This document shows positions 32,791 through 43,520 of a DNA stretch of 64,000 nucleotides, piece by piece. The position numbers and the translations under genes are program-made. The notes below the pieces were generated by a model. That model ran no database searches. It worked only from the letters and a program-made list of their open reading frames with translations, and had not been told where the DNA came from. This DNA comes from Botrytis cinerea B05.10 (lineage: Eukaryota; Ascomycota; Leotiomycetes; Helotiales; Sclerotiniaceae): assembly GCF_000143535.2 (NCBI RefSeq), contig NC_037322.1:124001-188000 (forward strand). The letters run 5' to 3'. Position 1 is the stretch's first letter. Every line of letters starts with the position of its first letter.

Positions 32791-34573
32791 TTATGCTGCC
32801 TTTGATTTTCTCATGTTTTTCTCAGACGCAGCTCGACGAAGTCTCTCGGCTGCTGCATCAGCAATCAGCTTATCATCACCCGTCAAGCCCAACTGTGCCG
32901 CCCGCGCAGCACGCTCTATGCTATTCCGGGGACGATCTCCCGCCTTTCTCGGAATCCACGAACGCAACAATCCCTCGCGTCTGAGATAATCATCCGGCAT
33001 CTCCGTGAAACGTACATGGCGAGTGTAAAACTCTCCCCGCTCGTTGAAGAATTTTGAAGCGCGTAAGTGTCTTTGGTATGGACTCAGTCTTGCTAATTGG
33101 AGAATATCTCGATCGCTCAAAGTTTCACCAGTCGAATAAGGTAAGGCCATTAATCTTTTGGACTCAGGGTGGAATTTGGCACCAAGCATTGTACGTCTAC
33201 GGTGCAGGACTTCGTGGTAGACACCCTTGTTGTTGGTTTGCTTTCTGATCCCGCCCCATTTCTTTACTGCCTCTACGTCTGGACTACCCATTTTCTCGTA
33301 ATTGTTTCCGGAAGATTGGTTATAGTGGTTGAAAATACCTGAAGGAGGAAGCCTATAAGGATATGGAAGAGCTTGAGTGATAGCAGGTGATGAGAAGGCA
33401 AATTTCCCATAGCGCTGGAGCTCGGAGGCATGATCCGGATTCTTAGCTCGAAATCGGCCGATCAGAATTGCGCCAAGTTGATCATATCGATCATGGATAC
33501 TTTTTCTTTCATCACTGATAGCTCCATGCTCAACTAACATTTGTCTGATGACAATATCTAATTGATCCTGCTTTGAAGAGCCTCCAAAGATAGGTCGACT
33601 CAGTCCAGGTCTAGCAGCATAGAACTTTTCGATCTCTGGTTGATTTCTCGGAATCCATGATTGCAAGTAACAGATTTCTTGAGCTGTAGGTGGTGTGGGG
33701 GGATTCATGGTGATGAGTCCTGGCTGTAATACTGGGTATTCGTCAAGATCAAGAGCAGGCTCGGGAACTTGAGAAGCTGGCGAGTCGTTGTAGGCCTGGC
33801 TGCTGTAGTATTCGTTATCAACAACATTTTGATTATCAGACTGTCGGATAGGAAGAACTTGACCGGCAGGTGATTGGTCGTGAGTCAACTGATATTGGTA
33901 AGTTCGGGCTTGAGGTAAATCTCCAGTGTGGTAATAAAACTCATCAGAAGATCGATTGATGTCAGAGCTTGCAGGTTCCAAGCCTGTTGATGGTAAGTAA
34001 ATTCTAAAGGACTCGGAGCCTCCAGTCTGTAAGCTTTCTTGTGGCGATGAAGACTGGAAAATATCTGAAGGGCCAGTCTGATATCTTTGCAGCGAAGTCA
34101 GATCTCCAACATACTGATCGTATTCTTCGGGTGATCTGAAGGAACCAGATTGCGCAAGTGATAAATCCTGTCCTCTCGAATACTGATATTCTTGCGGATC
34201 TAGTCAAAGATTAAATATTGTTAATCAAAAATTGCTCGCAACAAGACCAATAGAAGAACATACCAGGCAGATGGTTTGAATTGTTTCTGATACCGTGTTT
34301 CTCGGCAGAAAAAGATGAATAAGGACCAGACTCATGACCGTCTTCATGTTTTGAATCTGGCGTGTTATCTATATTGCGCGATTAGCCTGTGAGATTTCAA
34401 CTCGGTGGAGGGGAATTATATATACTAAGGTGCATTGAATGCGGGTGGTGCATATATTCCTCTTCTTGCTCTTGCTTAATAAAGGGAATTTCTTGTGAGG
34501 AGGTGTTAGTCTTCTTGTTCTGCTCCTTTTCTTGAAAAAGAAGAGGATCAAGAGTAGAATTTGAGTGCGACAT
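32791..34573 (-). CDS. Unknown protein with two SWIPR motifs
   Basis: Three exons (34426-34573, 34264-34368, 32791-34199) with clean borders join in frame to 553 residues, from MSHSNSTLDPLLFQEKE. The first half is disordered: Gln/Tyr/Ser/Pro-rich and acidic. The second half is better ordered and contains YLQSWIPRNQPEIEKFYAAR and, near the end, LLRSWIPRKAGDRPR, two copies of an SWIPR motif about 250 residues apart. Between them are basic helical stretches (EVLHRRRTMLGAKFHPESKR, LSPYQRHLRASKFFNERG). It ends in an Ala/Arg/Lys-rich helix. I do not recognise the family and assign no function. The gene model is well supported by splice sites and frame. Confidence 0.72.
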
Positions 34574-36032
34574 TGTGTGGCTGTATTGAGAAATTTGAGA
34601 TACAAAGGTCTGGCCGTTGTGGTATTTTTGTTGTGGGGAGGAAAGCGAGATAAAATCAGAGCAAGGCTGAAGGAGATAATTTTTATCTGTTTGACATACG
34701 GCAAAACTATAATTAGAGATTTCACAACCATTATGTTAGTGTGCAAGAGAGCCAATGAAAAGCTGAAACTTTTATAACATTGCTGTAGAAGACTAGTGAA
34801 TCCTCGGCCCATGACTTCATTCACTTTTTGAACATAACACAAATGAAATTTCTTGGAAAAGGATTATCTGTCTGGTGAAAAAGACACCAAATCTCTCCTA
34901 TGCTCACTTTTCAGATAACAAATCAAGAAATAACTTAAGTTCCAAGTAAGTAATTTTTCAATGCCATCTTGGCAATTTAATTTTGATCTGCTCATATTCA
35001 TGAGGTCAAATTGAGGAATATACTACAAGCTAATATACCTCTGTAGAGTATAATCGGTTATTGCTGCTACTATTAGATAGAGATTCTTCCCTTAAAACTG
35101 CAGATGTATCGGCATCATCTCGAGCAAGGTTTTCGAAAGGATTCAAATCTCAACGCTGAAGTAACACCAAAGATCCTGCGAGCGGATTGAAGACCACAGA
35201 TTGAACCAAATGATTGTTAATTAACACACCAATCTTTCCAGATATATAACTGATGTATCGTAGATGAAATTACGGAAAGGGGATCACCCACCAAATATAC
35301 GTTACCTCGCTTCGCTTAATGAGTCAGCTCCAACACCCCATTCATAACTAGGGCTTGAAAGTATGAAGCACTAGAACCTGAGTAGAAATACAGTGGATAG
35401 GCTCTGATAAGTAAACCAGCTAAGTGAAAAGGAAAGAAGATAAGAAGAAGCTCCATGATCCTGTTAATTGATTAACAGTTATTTGCTAGGTTATTTTTAG
35501 GAGGGGGAGGGAGGTTAGAACCGTTGTCACATCAACCGCAAACAGACAGCCTGAACCCACGACAGCATCAGGCAAGTTGATTCCTTATACATGCATGCAG
35601 GGCTATACGAAATGAATTTTATTCACGGTCATAGGGGTAAGCTATCACTGCATCCACATCCCAAATAGTCATTTGTGCAGAAAAGACTCTTTAAATTCAT
35701 CTCGGGGTTAAAAGCACGCCAATTTAGTTTACATAATCCCCCCAAGAACCAATTACCATTGGGAGAAGGGAGAAGGAGTCGGCTCACAAGTTAGACTATA
35801 AACATCCTCAGAACTGTTCACTCTAGAAACTTCAGAACTGCGCGCGATCGATCAAGAACACGATTATCGGAAGTGAGATGGCGATAGAAATGAAATTGAA
35901 AATGAGTGACATCTTGCAATCCCAAAACATTCACCCCACTGCATTCATACTAGTGCAAGTGTTCGAAATTGGGCAAGACAAACAGAGCAGTCAGAGGAAT
36001 CGATCACTCACACGCTCATTCTCAATTATTGT
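34574..36032. other. Intergenic region, no gene seen
   Basis: This holds the promoter of the SWIPR gene and the 3' side of the next minus-strand gene. The frames at 34369-34842 and 35878-36090 have no coding character. I saw no repeat or RNA gene. Confidence 0.55.
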
Positions 36033-36483
36033 TCATCTGGTCGATTTATTTCCACAGATACTCCAATCATCACCAGATTGCTGTTGGTGATTAACATGAT
36101 TGCTTGAATATCCGGACCCGCTATTCTTTGATGAGGTAGCAACACTTCCGATTGCATTCCAAGAAGCCTGTTGAAAAGTTTCGGCAGTCCAGCGATCCAT
36201 TGGCGTCATTGATTCCGTATTGGTAGTCGATGAAGAAGTGTATGACTTCTGAGCTTGGGTTTGAGCATTGCTGCTCATTATAGGCACAGCGCGGTTGACT
36301 TCTGTGAATCGACTTTGGGTATAGTAGTTGTTCCACTGACCATTCGCTGTATACTCAACTGCATTTCCGTTGTCCGAAAATTGAAACTGAGTTGCCTGAA
36401 AGAAGCATCAGTAAATGAATCAACTTTGAAGAAGAAGAACAAACCTGAGTAGTCGATTGGTGATGGTATGGTGAATTGGGCAT
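36033..36483 (-). CDS. Small Gln/Ser/Asn-rich protein
   Basis: Exons 36445-36483 and 36033-36395 (49-nt intron, GTTTGT..TTTCAG) join in phase 0 to 133 residues, starting MPNSPYHHQSTTQ. The sequence is rich in Gln, Ser, Thr, Asn and aromatic residues (QWNNYYTQSRFTEVNRAVP, DRWTAETFQQASWNAIG). It has no signal peptide, membrane segment or recognised domain. It resembles short disordered fungal proteins of unknown role. The start codon overlaps the stop of a 102-codon upstream open frame (TAATG), which could affect translation. The model is moderately supported by frame and intron. Confidence 0.5.
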
Positions 36484-36791
36484 TATGACGGAGTTATAAT
36501 AGACCTGGTGACTTTAATATGGCCTGGGAGTATGTATTGTGGTTTTCTGACCGGGAGACCGTGTTTTCTGGTCTCTTTGATCTTAGAAGAACGATATCTC
36601 AATTTTTTTAAAGCAAATAACGCGAGGGTGGACAAACTAAAGGCTGTAGTTTTCAATAAGAATTCTGAAGAGGAAGTGGAAGGTGTGGTTTCCTCGGAAT
36701 TTAGGTGGAATAAGTTGTTTTGAGATGGAAAGACTCTGAAGCATGCAGACAGATGAGGTGGAAAGCAAGTGCTCTTTATATGAGAGTTCAT
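36483..36791 (-). other. Upstream open frame ending in TAATG
   Basis: A 102-codon frame begins at a true ATG (36791; MNSHIKSTCF) and ends with TAA at 36485-36483. Its last base is the first base of the downstream ATG. It could be a translated upstream frame controlling the small gene or a chance frame in its leader. Confidence 0.35.
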
Positions 36792-38209
36792 CTTCTTACA
36801 TGAGCCTCCGTCCTCCTGCTGTTTACCATGTCAAAAGGTAACTCTCACAATCCTTGTCAACAGCTGGGGACTTTTGTCACCCCGGATCCAAATGGCATAG
36901 GTCTTCATTTTCGCCCAACTAGATACGGATTGACCAAAAATTGGGCGGAGGGAAGTTGTGCAAGACACTTACCAAATTCCCATGCTGCCGGGGACTTTTG
37001 ACCTTGCCAAACATGCATTTGATGGGCCAGTCATGATTGTCTTTTCACACATTTTCTGGGTTGTTGTGTAATAATTCTGGCATTTTCGTGCAGGGGAAAT
37101 ATGAGAACTTTGCTGAGATAATCCTACGGCTGCAACTTCGTTGGTTCCAGATGATAATGCTGTTGCTGTGAGGGACTTTTGGTCAGTTCCAATACCAAAA
37201 GTCTCTCGGCCTCATAATCCTACATGTTCATGTGGGGGAATTCTGTAGTGTAACCTCATTTACATGTCCGTTATTGCATGAAAACAGCCAAATCGGCTTG
37301 CTTGGTAATTTGCATCACTCTCGCGAGCCGCCAAGAACCGCCTAGCCGCTCAATCTAGTAGTCGAGGTCTCTTTCCGATTTCTGGCGATCTCTATACATC
37401 TTCAACGCACATAATTGAGCTATCATAATGATTTGAAAGCAATTTCGGTACGACATCATATCCTCAACGTAGAGCAATGTTTTTTCTAATCTTATATCGA
37501 TAGTAGAATGTCCAATAGTCTGTACTTGTAGACAGGACGTGGGATTGAATCTTTTTACTGGATTGATTATTGGTTACATTACAGTCGGATTTTGTCATGC
37601 TGCAGAAGTATAATGCATCAATCTAGACTCCCAACTGGCCAAAAACTATACAACTATGAATTACTATTTTTGGAAAAATCTCAGTGTTGTTCTAGGTTGC
37701 TGGTAGTTTTTTTTTGTGGCAAGAAAGTTGGCGATCATATTGCTGTCACATCATACCCTTTGCCTTGCGGAATGAACAAGGTAGATTTTCAAGGTCGGCT
37801 AATGATAAGTGAGGGACTTTTGTTCTCACCCAATCATTCACATTTAATTCAACCTAGCTTACTACCATCACAATGTTGGGTAAAGCCACTCGTGCATGAG
37901 CTGGCTTACTTTGTTGATACGTACGCAGTACGGTAAGGCCTGGGAAACCTGATCCGGAAGGGGACTTTTGGTCAGCCATTGAAATGCATCGCAAGGCGAG
38001 GCTCTCCAAAATTGGCTGATAAGTATCAGGGTGTTTCCATTTTCTGTAATTCCTAGCCTAGCAAAACTTGCTCTTCAATTGGCATCACAGAAAGTGTTCC
38101 TTCCACAGCAGGTTTCCCGTACTGGAGATAAAATAATTATCTACGAAACACTTTTTCTTTTTTCATCATTTCAGCGCATTCGTCTTTACCAAATCCTCCC
38201 ATCAACATC
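36792..38209. other. Divergent intergenic region containing the motif cluster
   Basis: Apart from the GGGACTTTTG copies this 1.4 kb holds no gene. The plus frame at 37592-37936 crosses one motif copy and has no recognisable product. Confidence 0.5.
36866..37975. promoter_or_regulatory. Cluster of five GGGACTTTTG motifs in a divergent intergenic region
   Basis: GGGACTTTTG occurs on the plus strand at about 36867, 36991, 37172, 37813 and 37961. Two copies extend to GGGACTTTTGGTCAG and one to GGGACTTTTGTCAC. A near-inverted copy (ACCAAAAGTCTC) sits at 37194. The region separates the small minus-strand gene (36483) from the Clr5-domain gene (38210). Recurrence of a 10-mer five times in 1.1 kb is far above chance, so this is a good candidate for a transcription-factor binding array. 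Confidence 0.55.
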
Positions 38210-40670
38210 ATGTCACGCCAAACATTTATCGAGAGTCATATGCTTACGGATGTCGAAGCACAGTCCTCACTATCTACCGGATGCCACAAAGTCCTCTCCA
38301 GAGAAGAATGGTTGAAATTCAAACCAATCATACAACAATTATATATAGACGAGAACCAGACATACCCTACTGTTGCTCGTGAACTCGAAAGAAGATTCGA
38401 CTTTTGCCCTACGTAAGTGCTAGGTTTCTATTTTAGTTCTTGGGCGAGAAAGATGAGATGTCACATATAGAAGCTTCTCCGCCTCTGTTAATAGAATGTA
38501 CTTTGAAATCAAGATAATGATATTCTAGTTATAGAAAACGTCAATTCACACGGAAGACTGAGGAATGGGGTTTGAAGAAGAATTTCAGGAAGGCGGAGAG
38601 GAAGCTCCTTCTTCAAAATGACAGAAAAAGCGGCACCGCGGAGGTTATTATTGGAGACAGACGTGTGTCGGATCCCAAAAGGATCCAAAGGCTGAAGAGA
38701 AGATATGCACATGAAAGCCCATTGTCTCAAGGTTTGATATTCTTCAAGATAATTACCCATTTATCGAAAGCATTCTAATGTTTGATTCGGGGCATTCAGA
38801 TCTCTCGTATCAAGACACCAATATCCCACTGGAATCTGCTGGGCCGTATTCCTCACTCGAAGAGCAACTATCTATATTAGATTACCCATATGGAACTACT
38901 TCAATGGATGAGGTACCTCAAACCCTAGGTGTTACCGAGGAGAGTAGCGCTATGGATCTGGAACAACTACCGTTCAGTCGAGAAAGTGATGTTCATGGAT
39001 CTCTCGGATTGGCTCGATTGTTTCAACGGTTGGAGATTGAAGCCTCTATGCCACCGCTAGATCTGGATGACGAAGTCATGGAAACTAAACAGACTGTCTC
39101 CGGCAATGAGCTTCGCAGCGATATAGAATGCTACGGAAGAATAACTAGACCAATATCCGCCCTCTCTAGCCAAATAAAATATGTTTACATACCTAACACT
39201 GTGGTAAAACCCGCACATATCCCAGGAAAAAGAATTCCGTGGAGTCCGTTGTTTGAGCTTGATCTATTTCCAACCCCTCAAAATACGCGTGGTTCTCGGC
39301 GCGGACTGGTGCTTGCACCTCCATCCAACCCATTGATTGATGTGTGGGACAAAGATTTTAAAGAGTGGAGACTTAGGCTTCGGAAACTTAGGAAGACTTT
39401 GCCAGATCATAACCCAGCAATCATCTTGAGCCTCGAGCATTTGATAAATCTACGTAAGCAAAGAAAGGAAAGCTGCTTATACTTATATCGTCAACTCCTA
39501 GCTGCAAGGCTGAAGGAGAGCTGTCTCAATAATTACAAAATAATGGAGATCTATCTTGAAATTGTAACGGAGCTTTTGTTGAGAAGGAAATTTTTAGATG
39601 CGACATACCTTTCTCGAAGTTTGCGTGAAGCGATCCAACAATCACAACTGAGCTCTGAACATCCCTTCTACATTCGACTCTCCTACCTCGAAGCTTTTAT
39701 TTTGTACAAAAATAGTCAGTTTGGAGAAGCCGAATCAATCATTAGGTTAGTGATACAAAAATTCTTAAATGACCATAATCTGGACCGCAGTCATCAAATG
39801 ACAAGCGATGCACTCAAGCTTCTCGCTGAGTTGATCAGATGCCAAAATAAAAATTCGTGTCCAGAAGCCGAGAAGATATATAGATACAGCATTCATCAAA
39901 TCAGTAAACATGGCCGAAGCCTAGATAATACTTACTTCGACAGTATGAACCATTTGATCTACGTTCTATTGGGAGGCCAAAAGATTGAAGAAGCTTACAG
40001 TCTATGTATTTACATTATGGAATACGTGGAATTATCACTGGGTAAGAGGCAATATTGGTACTATGAATACCAAAAGCACCTAGGCTTTATTCTTTTATCC
40101 AGAGGCATGATATCGGAATCTATCAAAGTCTTCCAAATTATATTGCTCGAAACAGATGATTGCTATTTGCAAGCCAGGACTCATTATAATCTAGGCTATA
40201 TTCTAGAGGAATGTGGAAGTTTCAAGGAAGCGATGGTCATGTATAAGAGATGTCTCTTGATTAGGGTTAGAAACGAAGGTTGGGGTAGTTGGACGGATTG
40301 GAAAACAACTTGTGACAGGCCAGGTCTTTGTTATGAAGAGTTATCGCAGTTCCAGGATGCATTGTTCCTGTATAAAAACTTGCGAGAAAAGATAAAGAAT
40401 GTCATTGGAGACCATCCATTTATCAAGGAAGTCGAGGGTTGGATTTCTACGATACAAGAGCGGATGGAAGAAAGCTGTGCTGTTAGTGAGGAATTGGATT
40501 CTCCGTATGAGGTCCAACAGGGAGGGGTTGATGATTTGGTGCACAAACATTTTAGCGAGGGTGTAATAGATGACGTGAGCTTGAGAGAGGTATTCGAGAT
40601 AGAAGACAGAGGGCTGGATAAACGGATTGCCGACATAGGTAAACAGATTGGTTCAATAAAGCTTTCCTAA
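38210..40670 (+). CDS. Clr5-domain protein with TPR-like C-terminal region
   Basis: Exons 38210-38412, 38529-38731 and 38800-40670 join in frame to 758 residues. The N-terminus holds a Clr5 domain (about residues 30-85): LSREEWLKFKPIIQQLYIDE, then TYPTVARELERRFDFCPTYR, KRQFTRKTEEWGLKKN. This short domain marks a large fungal family that includes the S. pombe silencing factor Clr5. A disordered acidic stretch follows, then from about residue 380 to 700 a helical region of TPR-like repeats (YLSRSLREAIQQSQL; QKHLGFILLSRGMISESIKV; THYNLGYILEECGSFKEAMV; CYEELSQFQDALFLYKNL). A nuclear regulatory role is inferred from the Clr5 domain; the repeats would bind protein partners. Its upstream region carries the GGGACTTTTG cluster. 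Confidence 0.85.
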
Positions 40671-41016
40671 AGTACACAGAGGAGGTTAGTTTGACTGTCA
40701 AAGATTGCCACTTACAACTAGCTAACAAATTCACAGATACAGGGTTATCTCTTAGTGGTTATAATAGGATAGTTCGAATTCAAGGATTGATAAACTATTT
40801 CTCATGCAGACAGATTTTGGGTATAGATTCATTGCTCATTATATTTATTTATTACATTACGTTAGGACATAACTTTTTGTATCCACGATAATACGCATGC
40901 CTTGATGCTTTCATCTACCAATTCAACCATCAGCCCAGCCATCATCTTTCCCGCCATTTTCTCTATCATAATTCTGTCATGCCACTGATTCTCTCTTCTA
41001 CTTCCCACTTCATTCC
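40671..41016. other. Short convergent intergenic region
   Basis: This contains the 3' ends of the Clr5-type gene and the small secreted protein gene. I saw nothing else in it. Confidence 0.55.
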
Positions 41017-41560
41017 CTACAACTCACTCTTACAAACAGCACCTGGACAACTCCAAATATCTGTATAGCTAGAGCCACTGTTGTATCCAATGCTACAAAC
41101 TGGGGTTCTCACTCCGGCCGTTGGGTTCGTCGTGTTAACGGCTGTACAATTGCCTTCTAGGATATTTCTAGAGCTTGTGTACCAAGATCCCGAGGTCACG
41201 TTGAGATTGACTTCTACGCCGCAGATGGCAACTGGTGGTGTGTCAGTTTCTGTCATTTTTTCTTCGGGAAGAAGTTTGCAGATTGGGAAAATACGAAAAA
41301 GAATGAGTGAAGCTCGATAGGAGAATTTGAAAGGAGAAAAGCATACCCTTCACCTGGCCCGTGGGAACCTCAAAACCAAAAGGTCCCTTGGGATAGAAAT
41401 CATATGCCTCTGTACAGTTCGTCTGAGACGCTGGTAAAATCATGGCATATCTTCCTGTGGCAGTCGTGATTGTGTAATCTGAGTATCCGTAATGGAAATC
41501 GGCCAAGGTTGTGAGAGGGAGAGCGAGGAGGGATGAGATAGAAAGCAGGGAGGTACGCAT
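41017..41560 (-). CDS. Small secreted cysteine-containing protein
   Basis: Exons 41347-41560 and 41017-41249 join in frame to 148 residues. MRTSLLSISSLLALPLTTLA is a signal peptide, with cleavage likely just before DFHYGYSDYT. The mature chain of about 128 residues has six cysteines (in TNCTEAY, AICGVEV, EGNCTAV, TPVCSIGY and SCPGAVCKSEL), enough for three disulfides, and several N-glycosylation sequons (NCT, NVT, NTT). There is no membrane segment or GPI signal. Size, secretion and cysteine content fit a candidate effector or a secreted surface protein; no family was recognised. It lies in the accessory block next to decayed repeats. Confidence 0.7.
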
Positions 41561-43520
41561 TTTCGTATATGTATGGAAGTTTTTGGGAAGCTTTGATTGT
41601 GTGAAGTGTTGCAATGAGGTATGATTGTATGAAGAGATGATGTTGTAATTAACGAATTCAATTGATATCACCTGTGTTAAAGATCTTCAAGATTTACAAC
41701 GCAGCAGAACCCCTACTCTTATATATCAAATTTTCCGTACCCCATCCCATTCTTACACTCCCGTCCCGGATCCCTAATACATCATCTCACATATCCTACA
41801 GACCATACACAACAGCGTCCAAATCTAAAATCTGCACATTTTACAGTCAAAACAAGCATAATCCGCAATGTCGATCTCCTAGCCACCTTTATCTCCAGTA
41901 ATCTCTGAAGATTCTTTCGTCTCATTGGCTCGTTCGTTGCCATCCTCCTTGCCAAGCCTCCAACGCAGAGTACGATCTGCAAGAATACGAGATACGATTC
42001 ATGATGTCAGGTACGGGTTCTCGGGGTTCTCGTGTTGGGAATTAAAATCATGAGGTTTCTTCATCAGGCTCACACTGCATGGAGAGGAATGAAGAGGATG
42101 GAGGATATGGAAGGGATGTCTAGATTGATAGAATAGGATGCATAGGGTTTTATTTATATGATTGTGTAATGTTGTACCGAGGTGGCGGTTTTGAAAAGAT
42201 CACTGTTAAGGTTACGCAGTGACGGCTCAAAAATACAACTAGCGATGGTAATTACATCTTGGGGTATTTTATATTTGAGGTTCGATGCTACGTTACGGGT
42301 GTGGCTGTGAGGGGAAGGGAGGAGACCGGTACGAGCCGTTCACAATGCTTTGATTAGTTCAATATCAGTGCCCGAAAGACGAAAAGCCAGTTCCGCAATG
42401 GACAAAGATCCTCAATTTTACAATAAAATCAGCTATACTACACAGAGACTATCTCACTCACTATTGATATCGAGTAAATGAAAAGTCTCAAAAATCTACA
42501 ACGTAGGGATTAGCGAAGATAGGGGTTGCTCAGATGCAATATGCCAGGATTGGAAGGATCGCCGGTGATATGACCGACCATGATATCTTCAATTCAGTGA
42601 AACTAGGAGCTTTTCAATACAGATTGTTTATCGCATAGAAGAACTTCCATACGGGGAGATAGAAAATCAGTAGATGAAGCTGGAAACGCCATATCCTACG
42701 GTAATGCCTCGACTTCGGCCAAATCAGATGCTTCTAATTCAAGCACTTCGTCCTAGGATGGAAGCTCCCAAGAGAGAAATTAAAAGCCTGCGGGTGACAC
42801 TGAGAATGAAATATCCCACGATGATACCTTCTTTTCAGTCATATCTAGTACTTCCGATACAGGCGATTCAGGTAGGAATAGAGACTCCAACGAGAGAACT
42901 AAATTAGACGTCTGATGAGAGGGATAGACGAATGGTGATATTCTCCCACTCCTGAGGCGATCTGATACGTTTTAGTTTGCTTCAACAATACTCGATCGAT
43001 TGATGATTTATGAGAAGAAGGGAAATGCTCAAGAACCAATATCTGATATATATATCTAAAGCCTTTGGCACAAACAGGCTGCAAGTGGCATCTCGATGCC
43101 CCTTTTCATTGAAGCAGTGAAGACCTCAAATAGAAGGACTGGCAAAGATGATGCAACAGAAAGAACAGATAAGTATATCATATTTGAACAAACCATTATA
43201 TTTACATGATATAACTCTCAGATAATGGGATGATGCCAATGTAACCTGACCCATCTAGAACAATGAAATGGTAGTACCTCGAGAGCACCTAGCCATTAGC
43301 GACTGGCTCTAGCCCATAAAAATAGCATGTCGGTCAAAACTTTAACCTAAATGCCGATTGATCTTCAGCCTTACCAAACCACTAAAAATTCCAACAAACG
43401 ATCTGATTGAACTACGACTCTACTTACAACCCAGCCCAGCCTCGAACAGCTCAAACAATATATCGCGTTTATACAATCCCATATCGATATCATTATCCAC
43501 ATCCATAGCCACTCGACAAG
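41561..43520. other. Gene-poor region with a decayed tandem repeat
   Basis: This 1.96-kb region has no supported gene. It holds a three-unit repeat (listed separately). The right end is the promoter of the capping enzyme. Confidence 0.55.
42578..42903. repeat. Three-unit degenerate tandem repeat, period about 121 bp
   Basis: Units begin near 42580, 42700 and 42822. ATGATATCTTC in the first corresponds to ATGATACCTTC in the third, followed in both by TTCAGT. The units are alignable without large gaps at roughly 60 percent identity by eye. In one frame the units read as Ser/Asp/Thr-rich sequence broken by stops, so they may be the remains of a coding repeat. The period is not a multiple of three, which argues against that. 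Confidence 0.6.
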
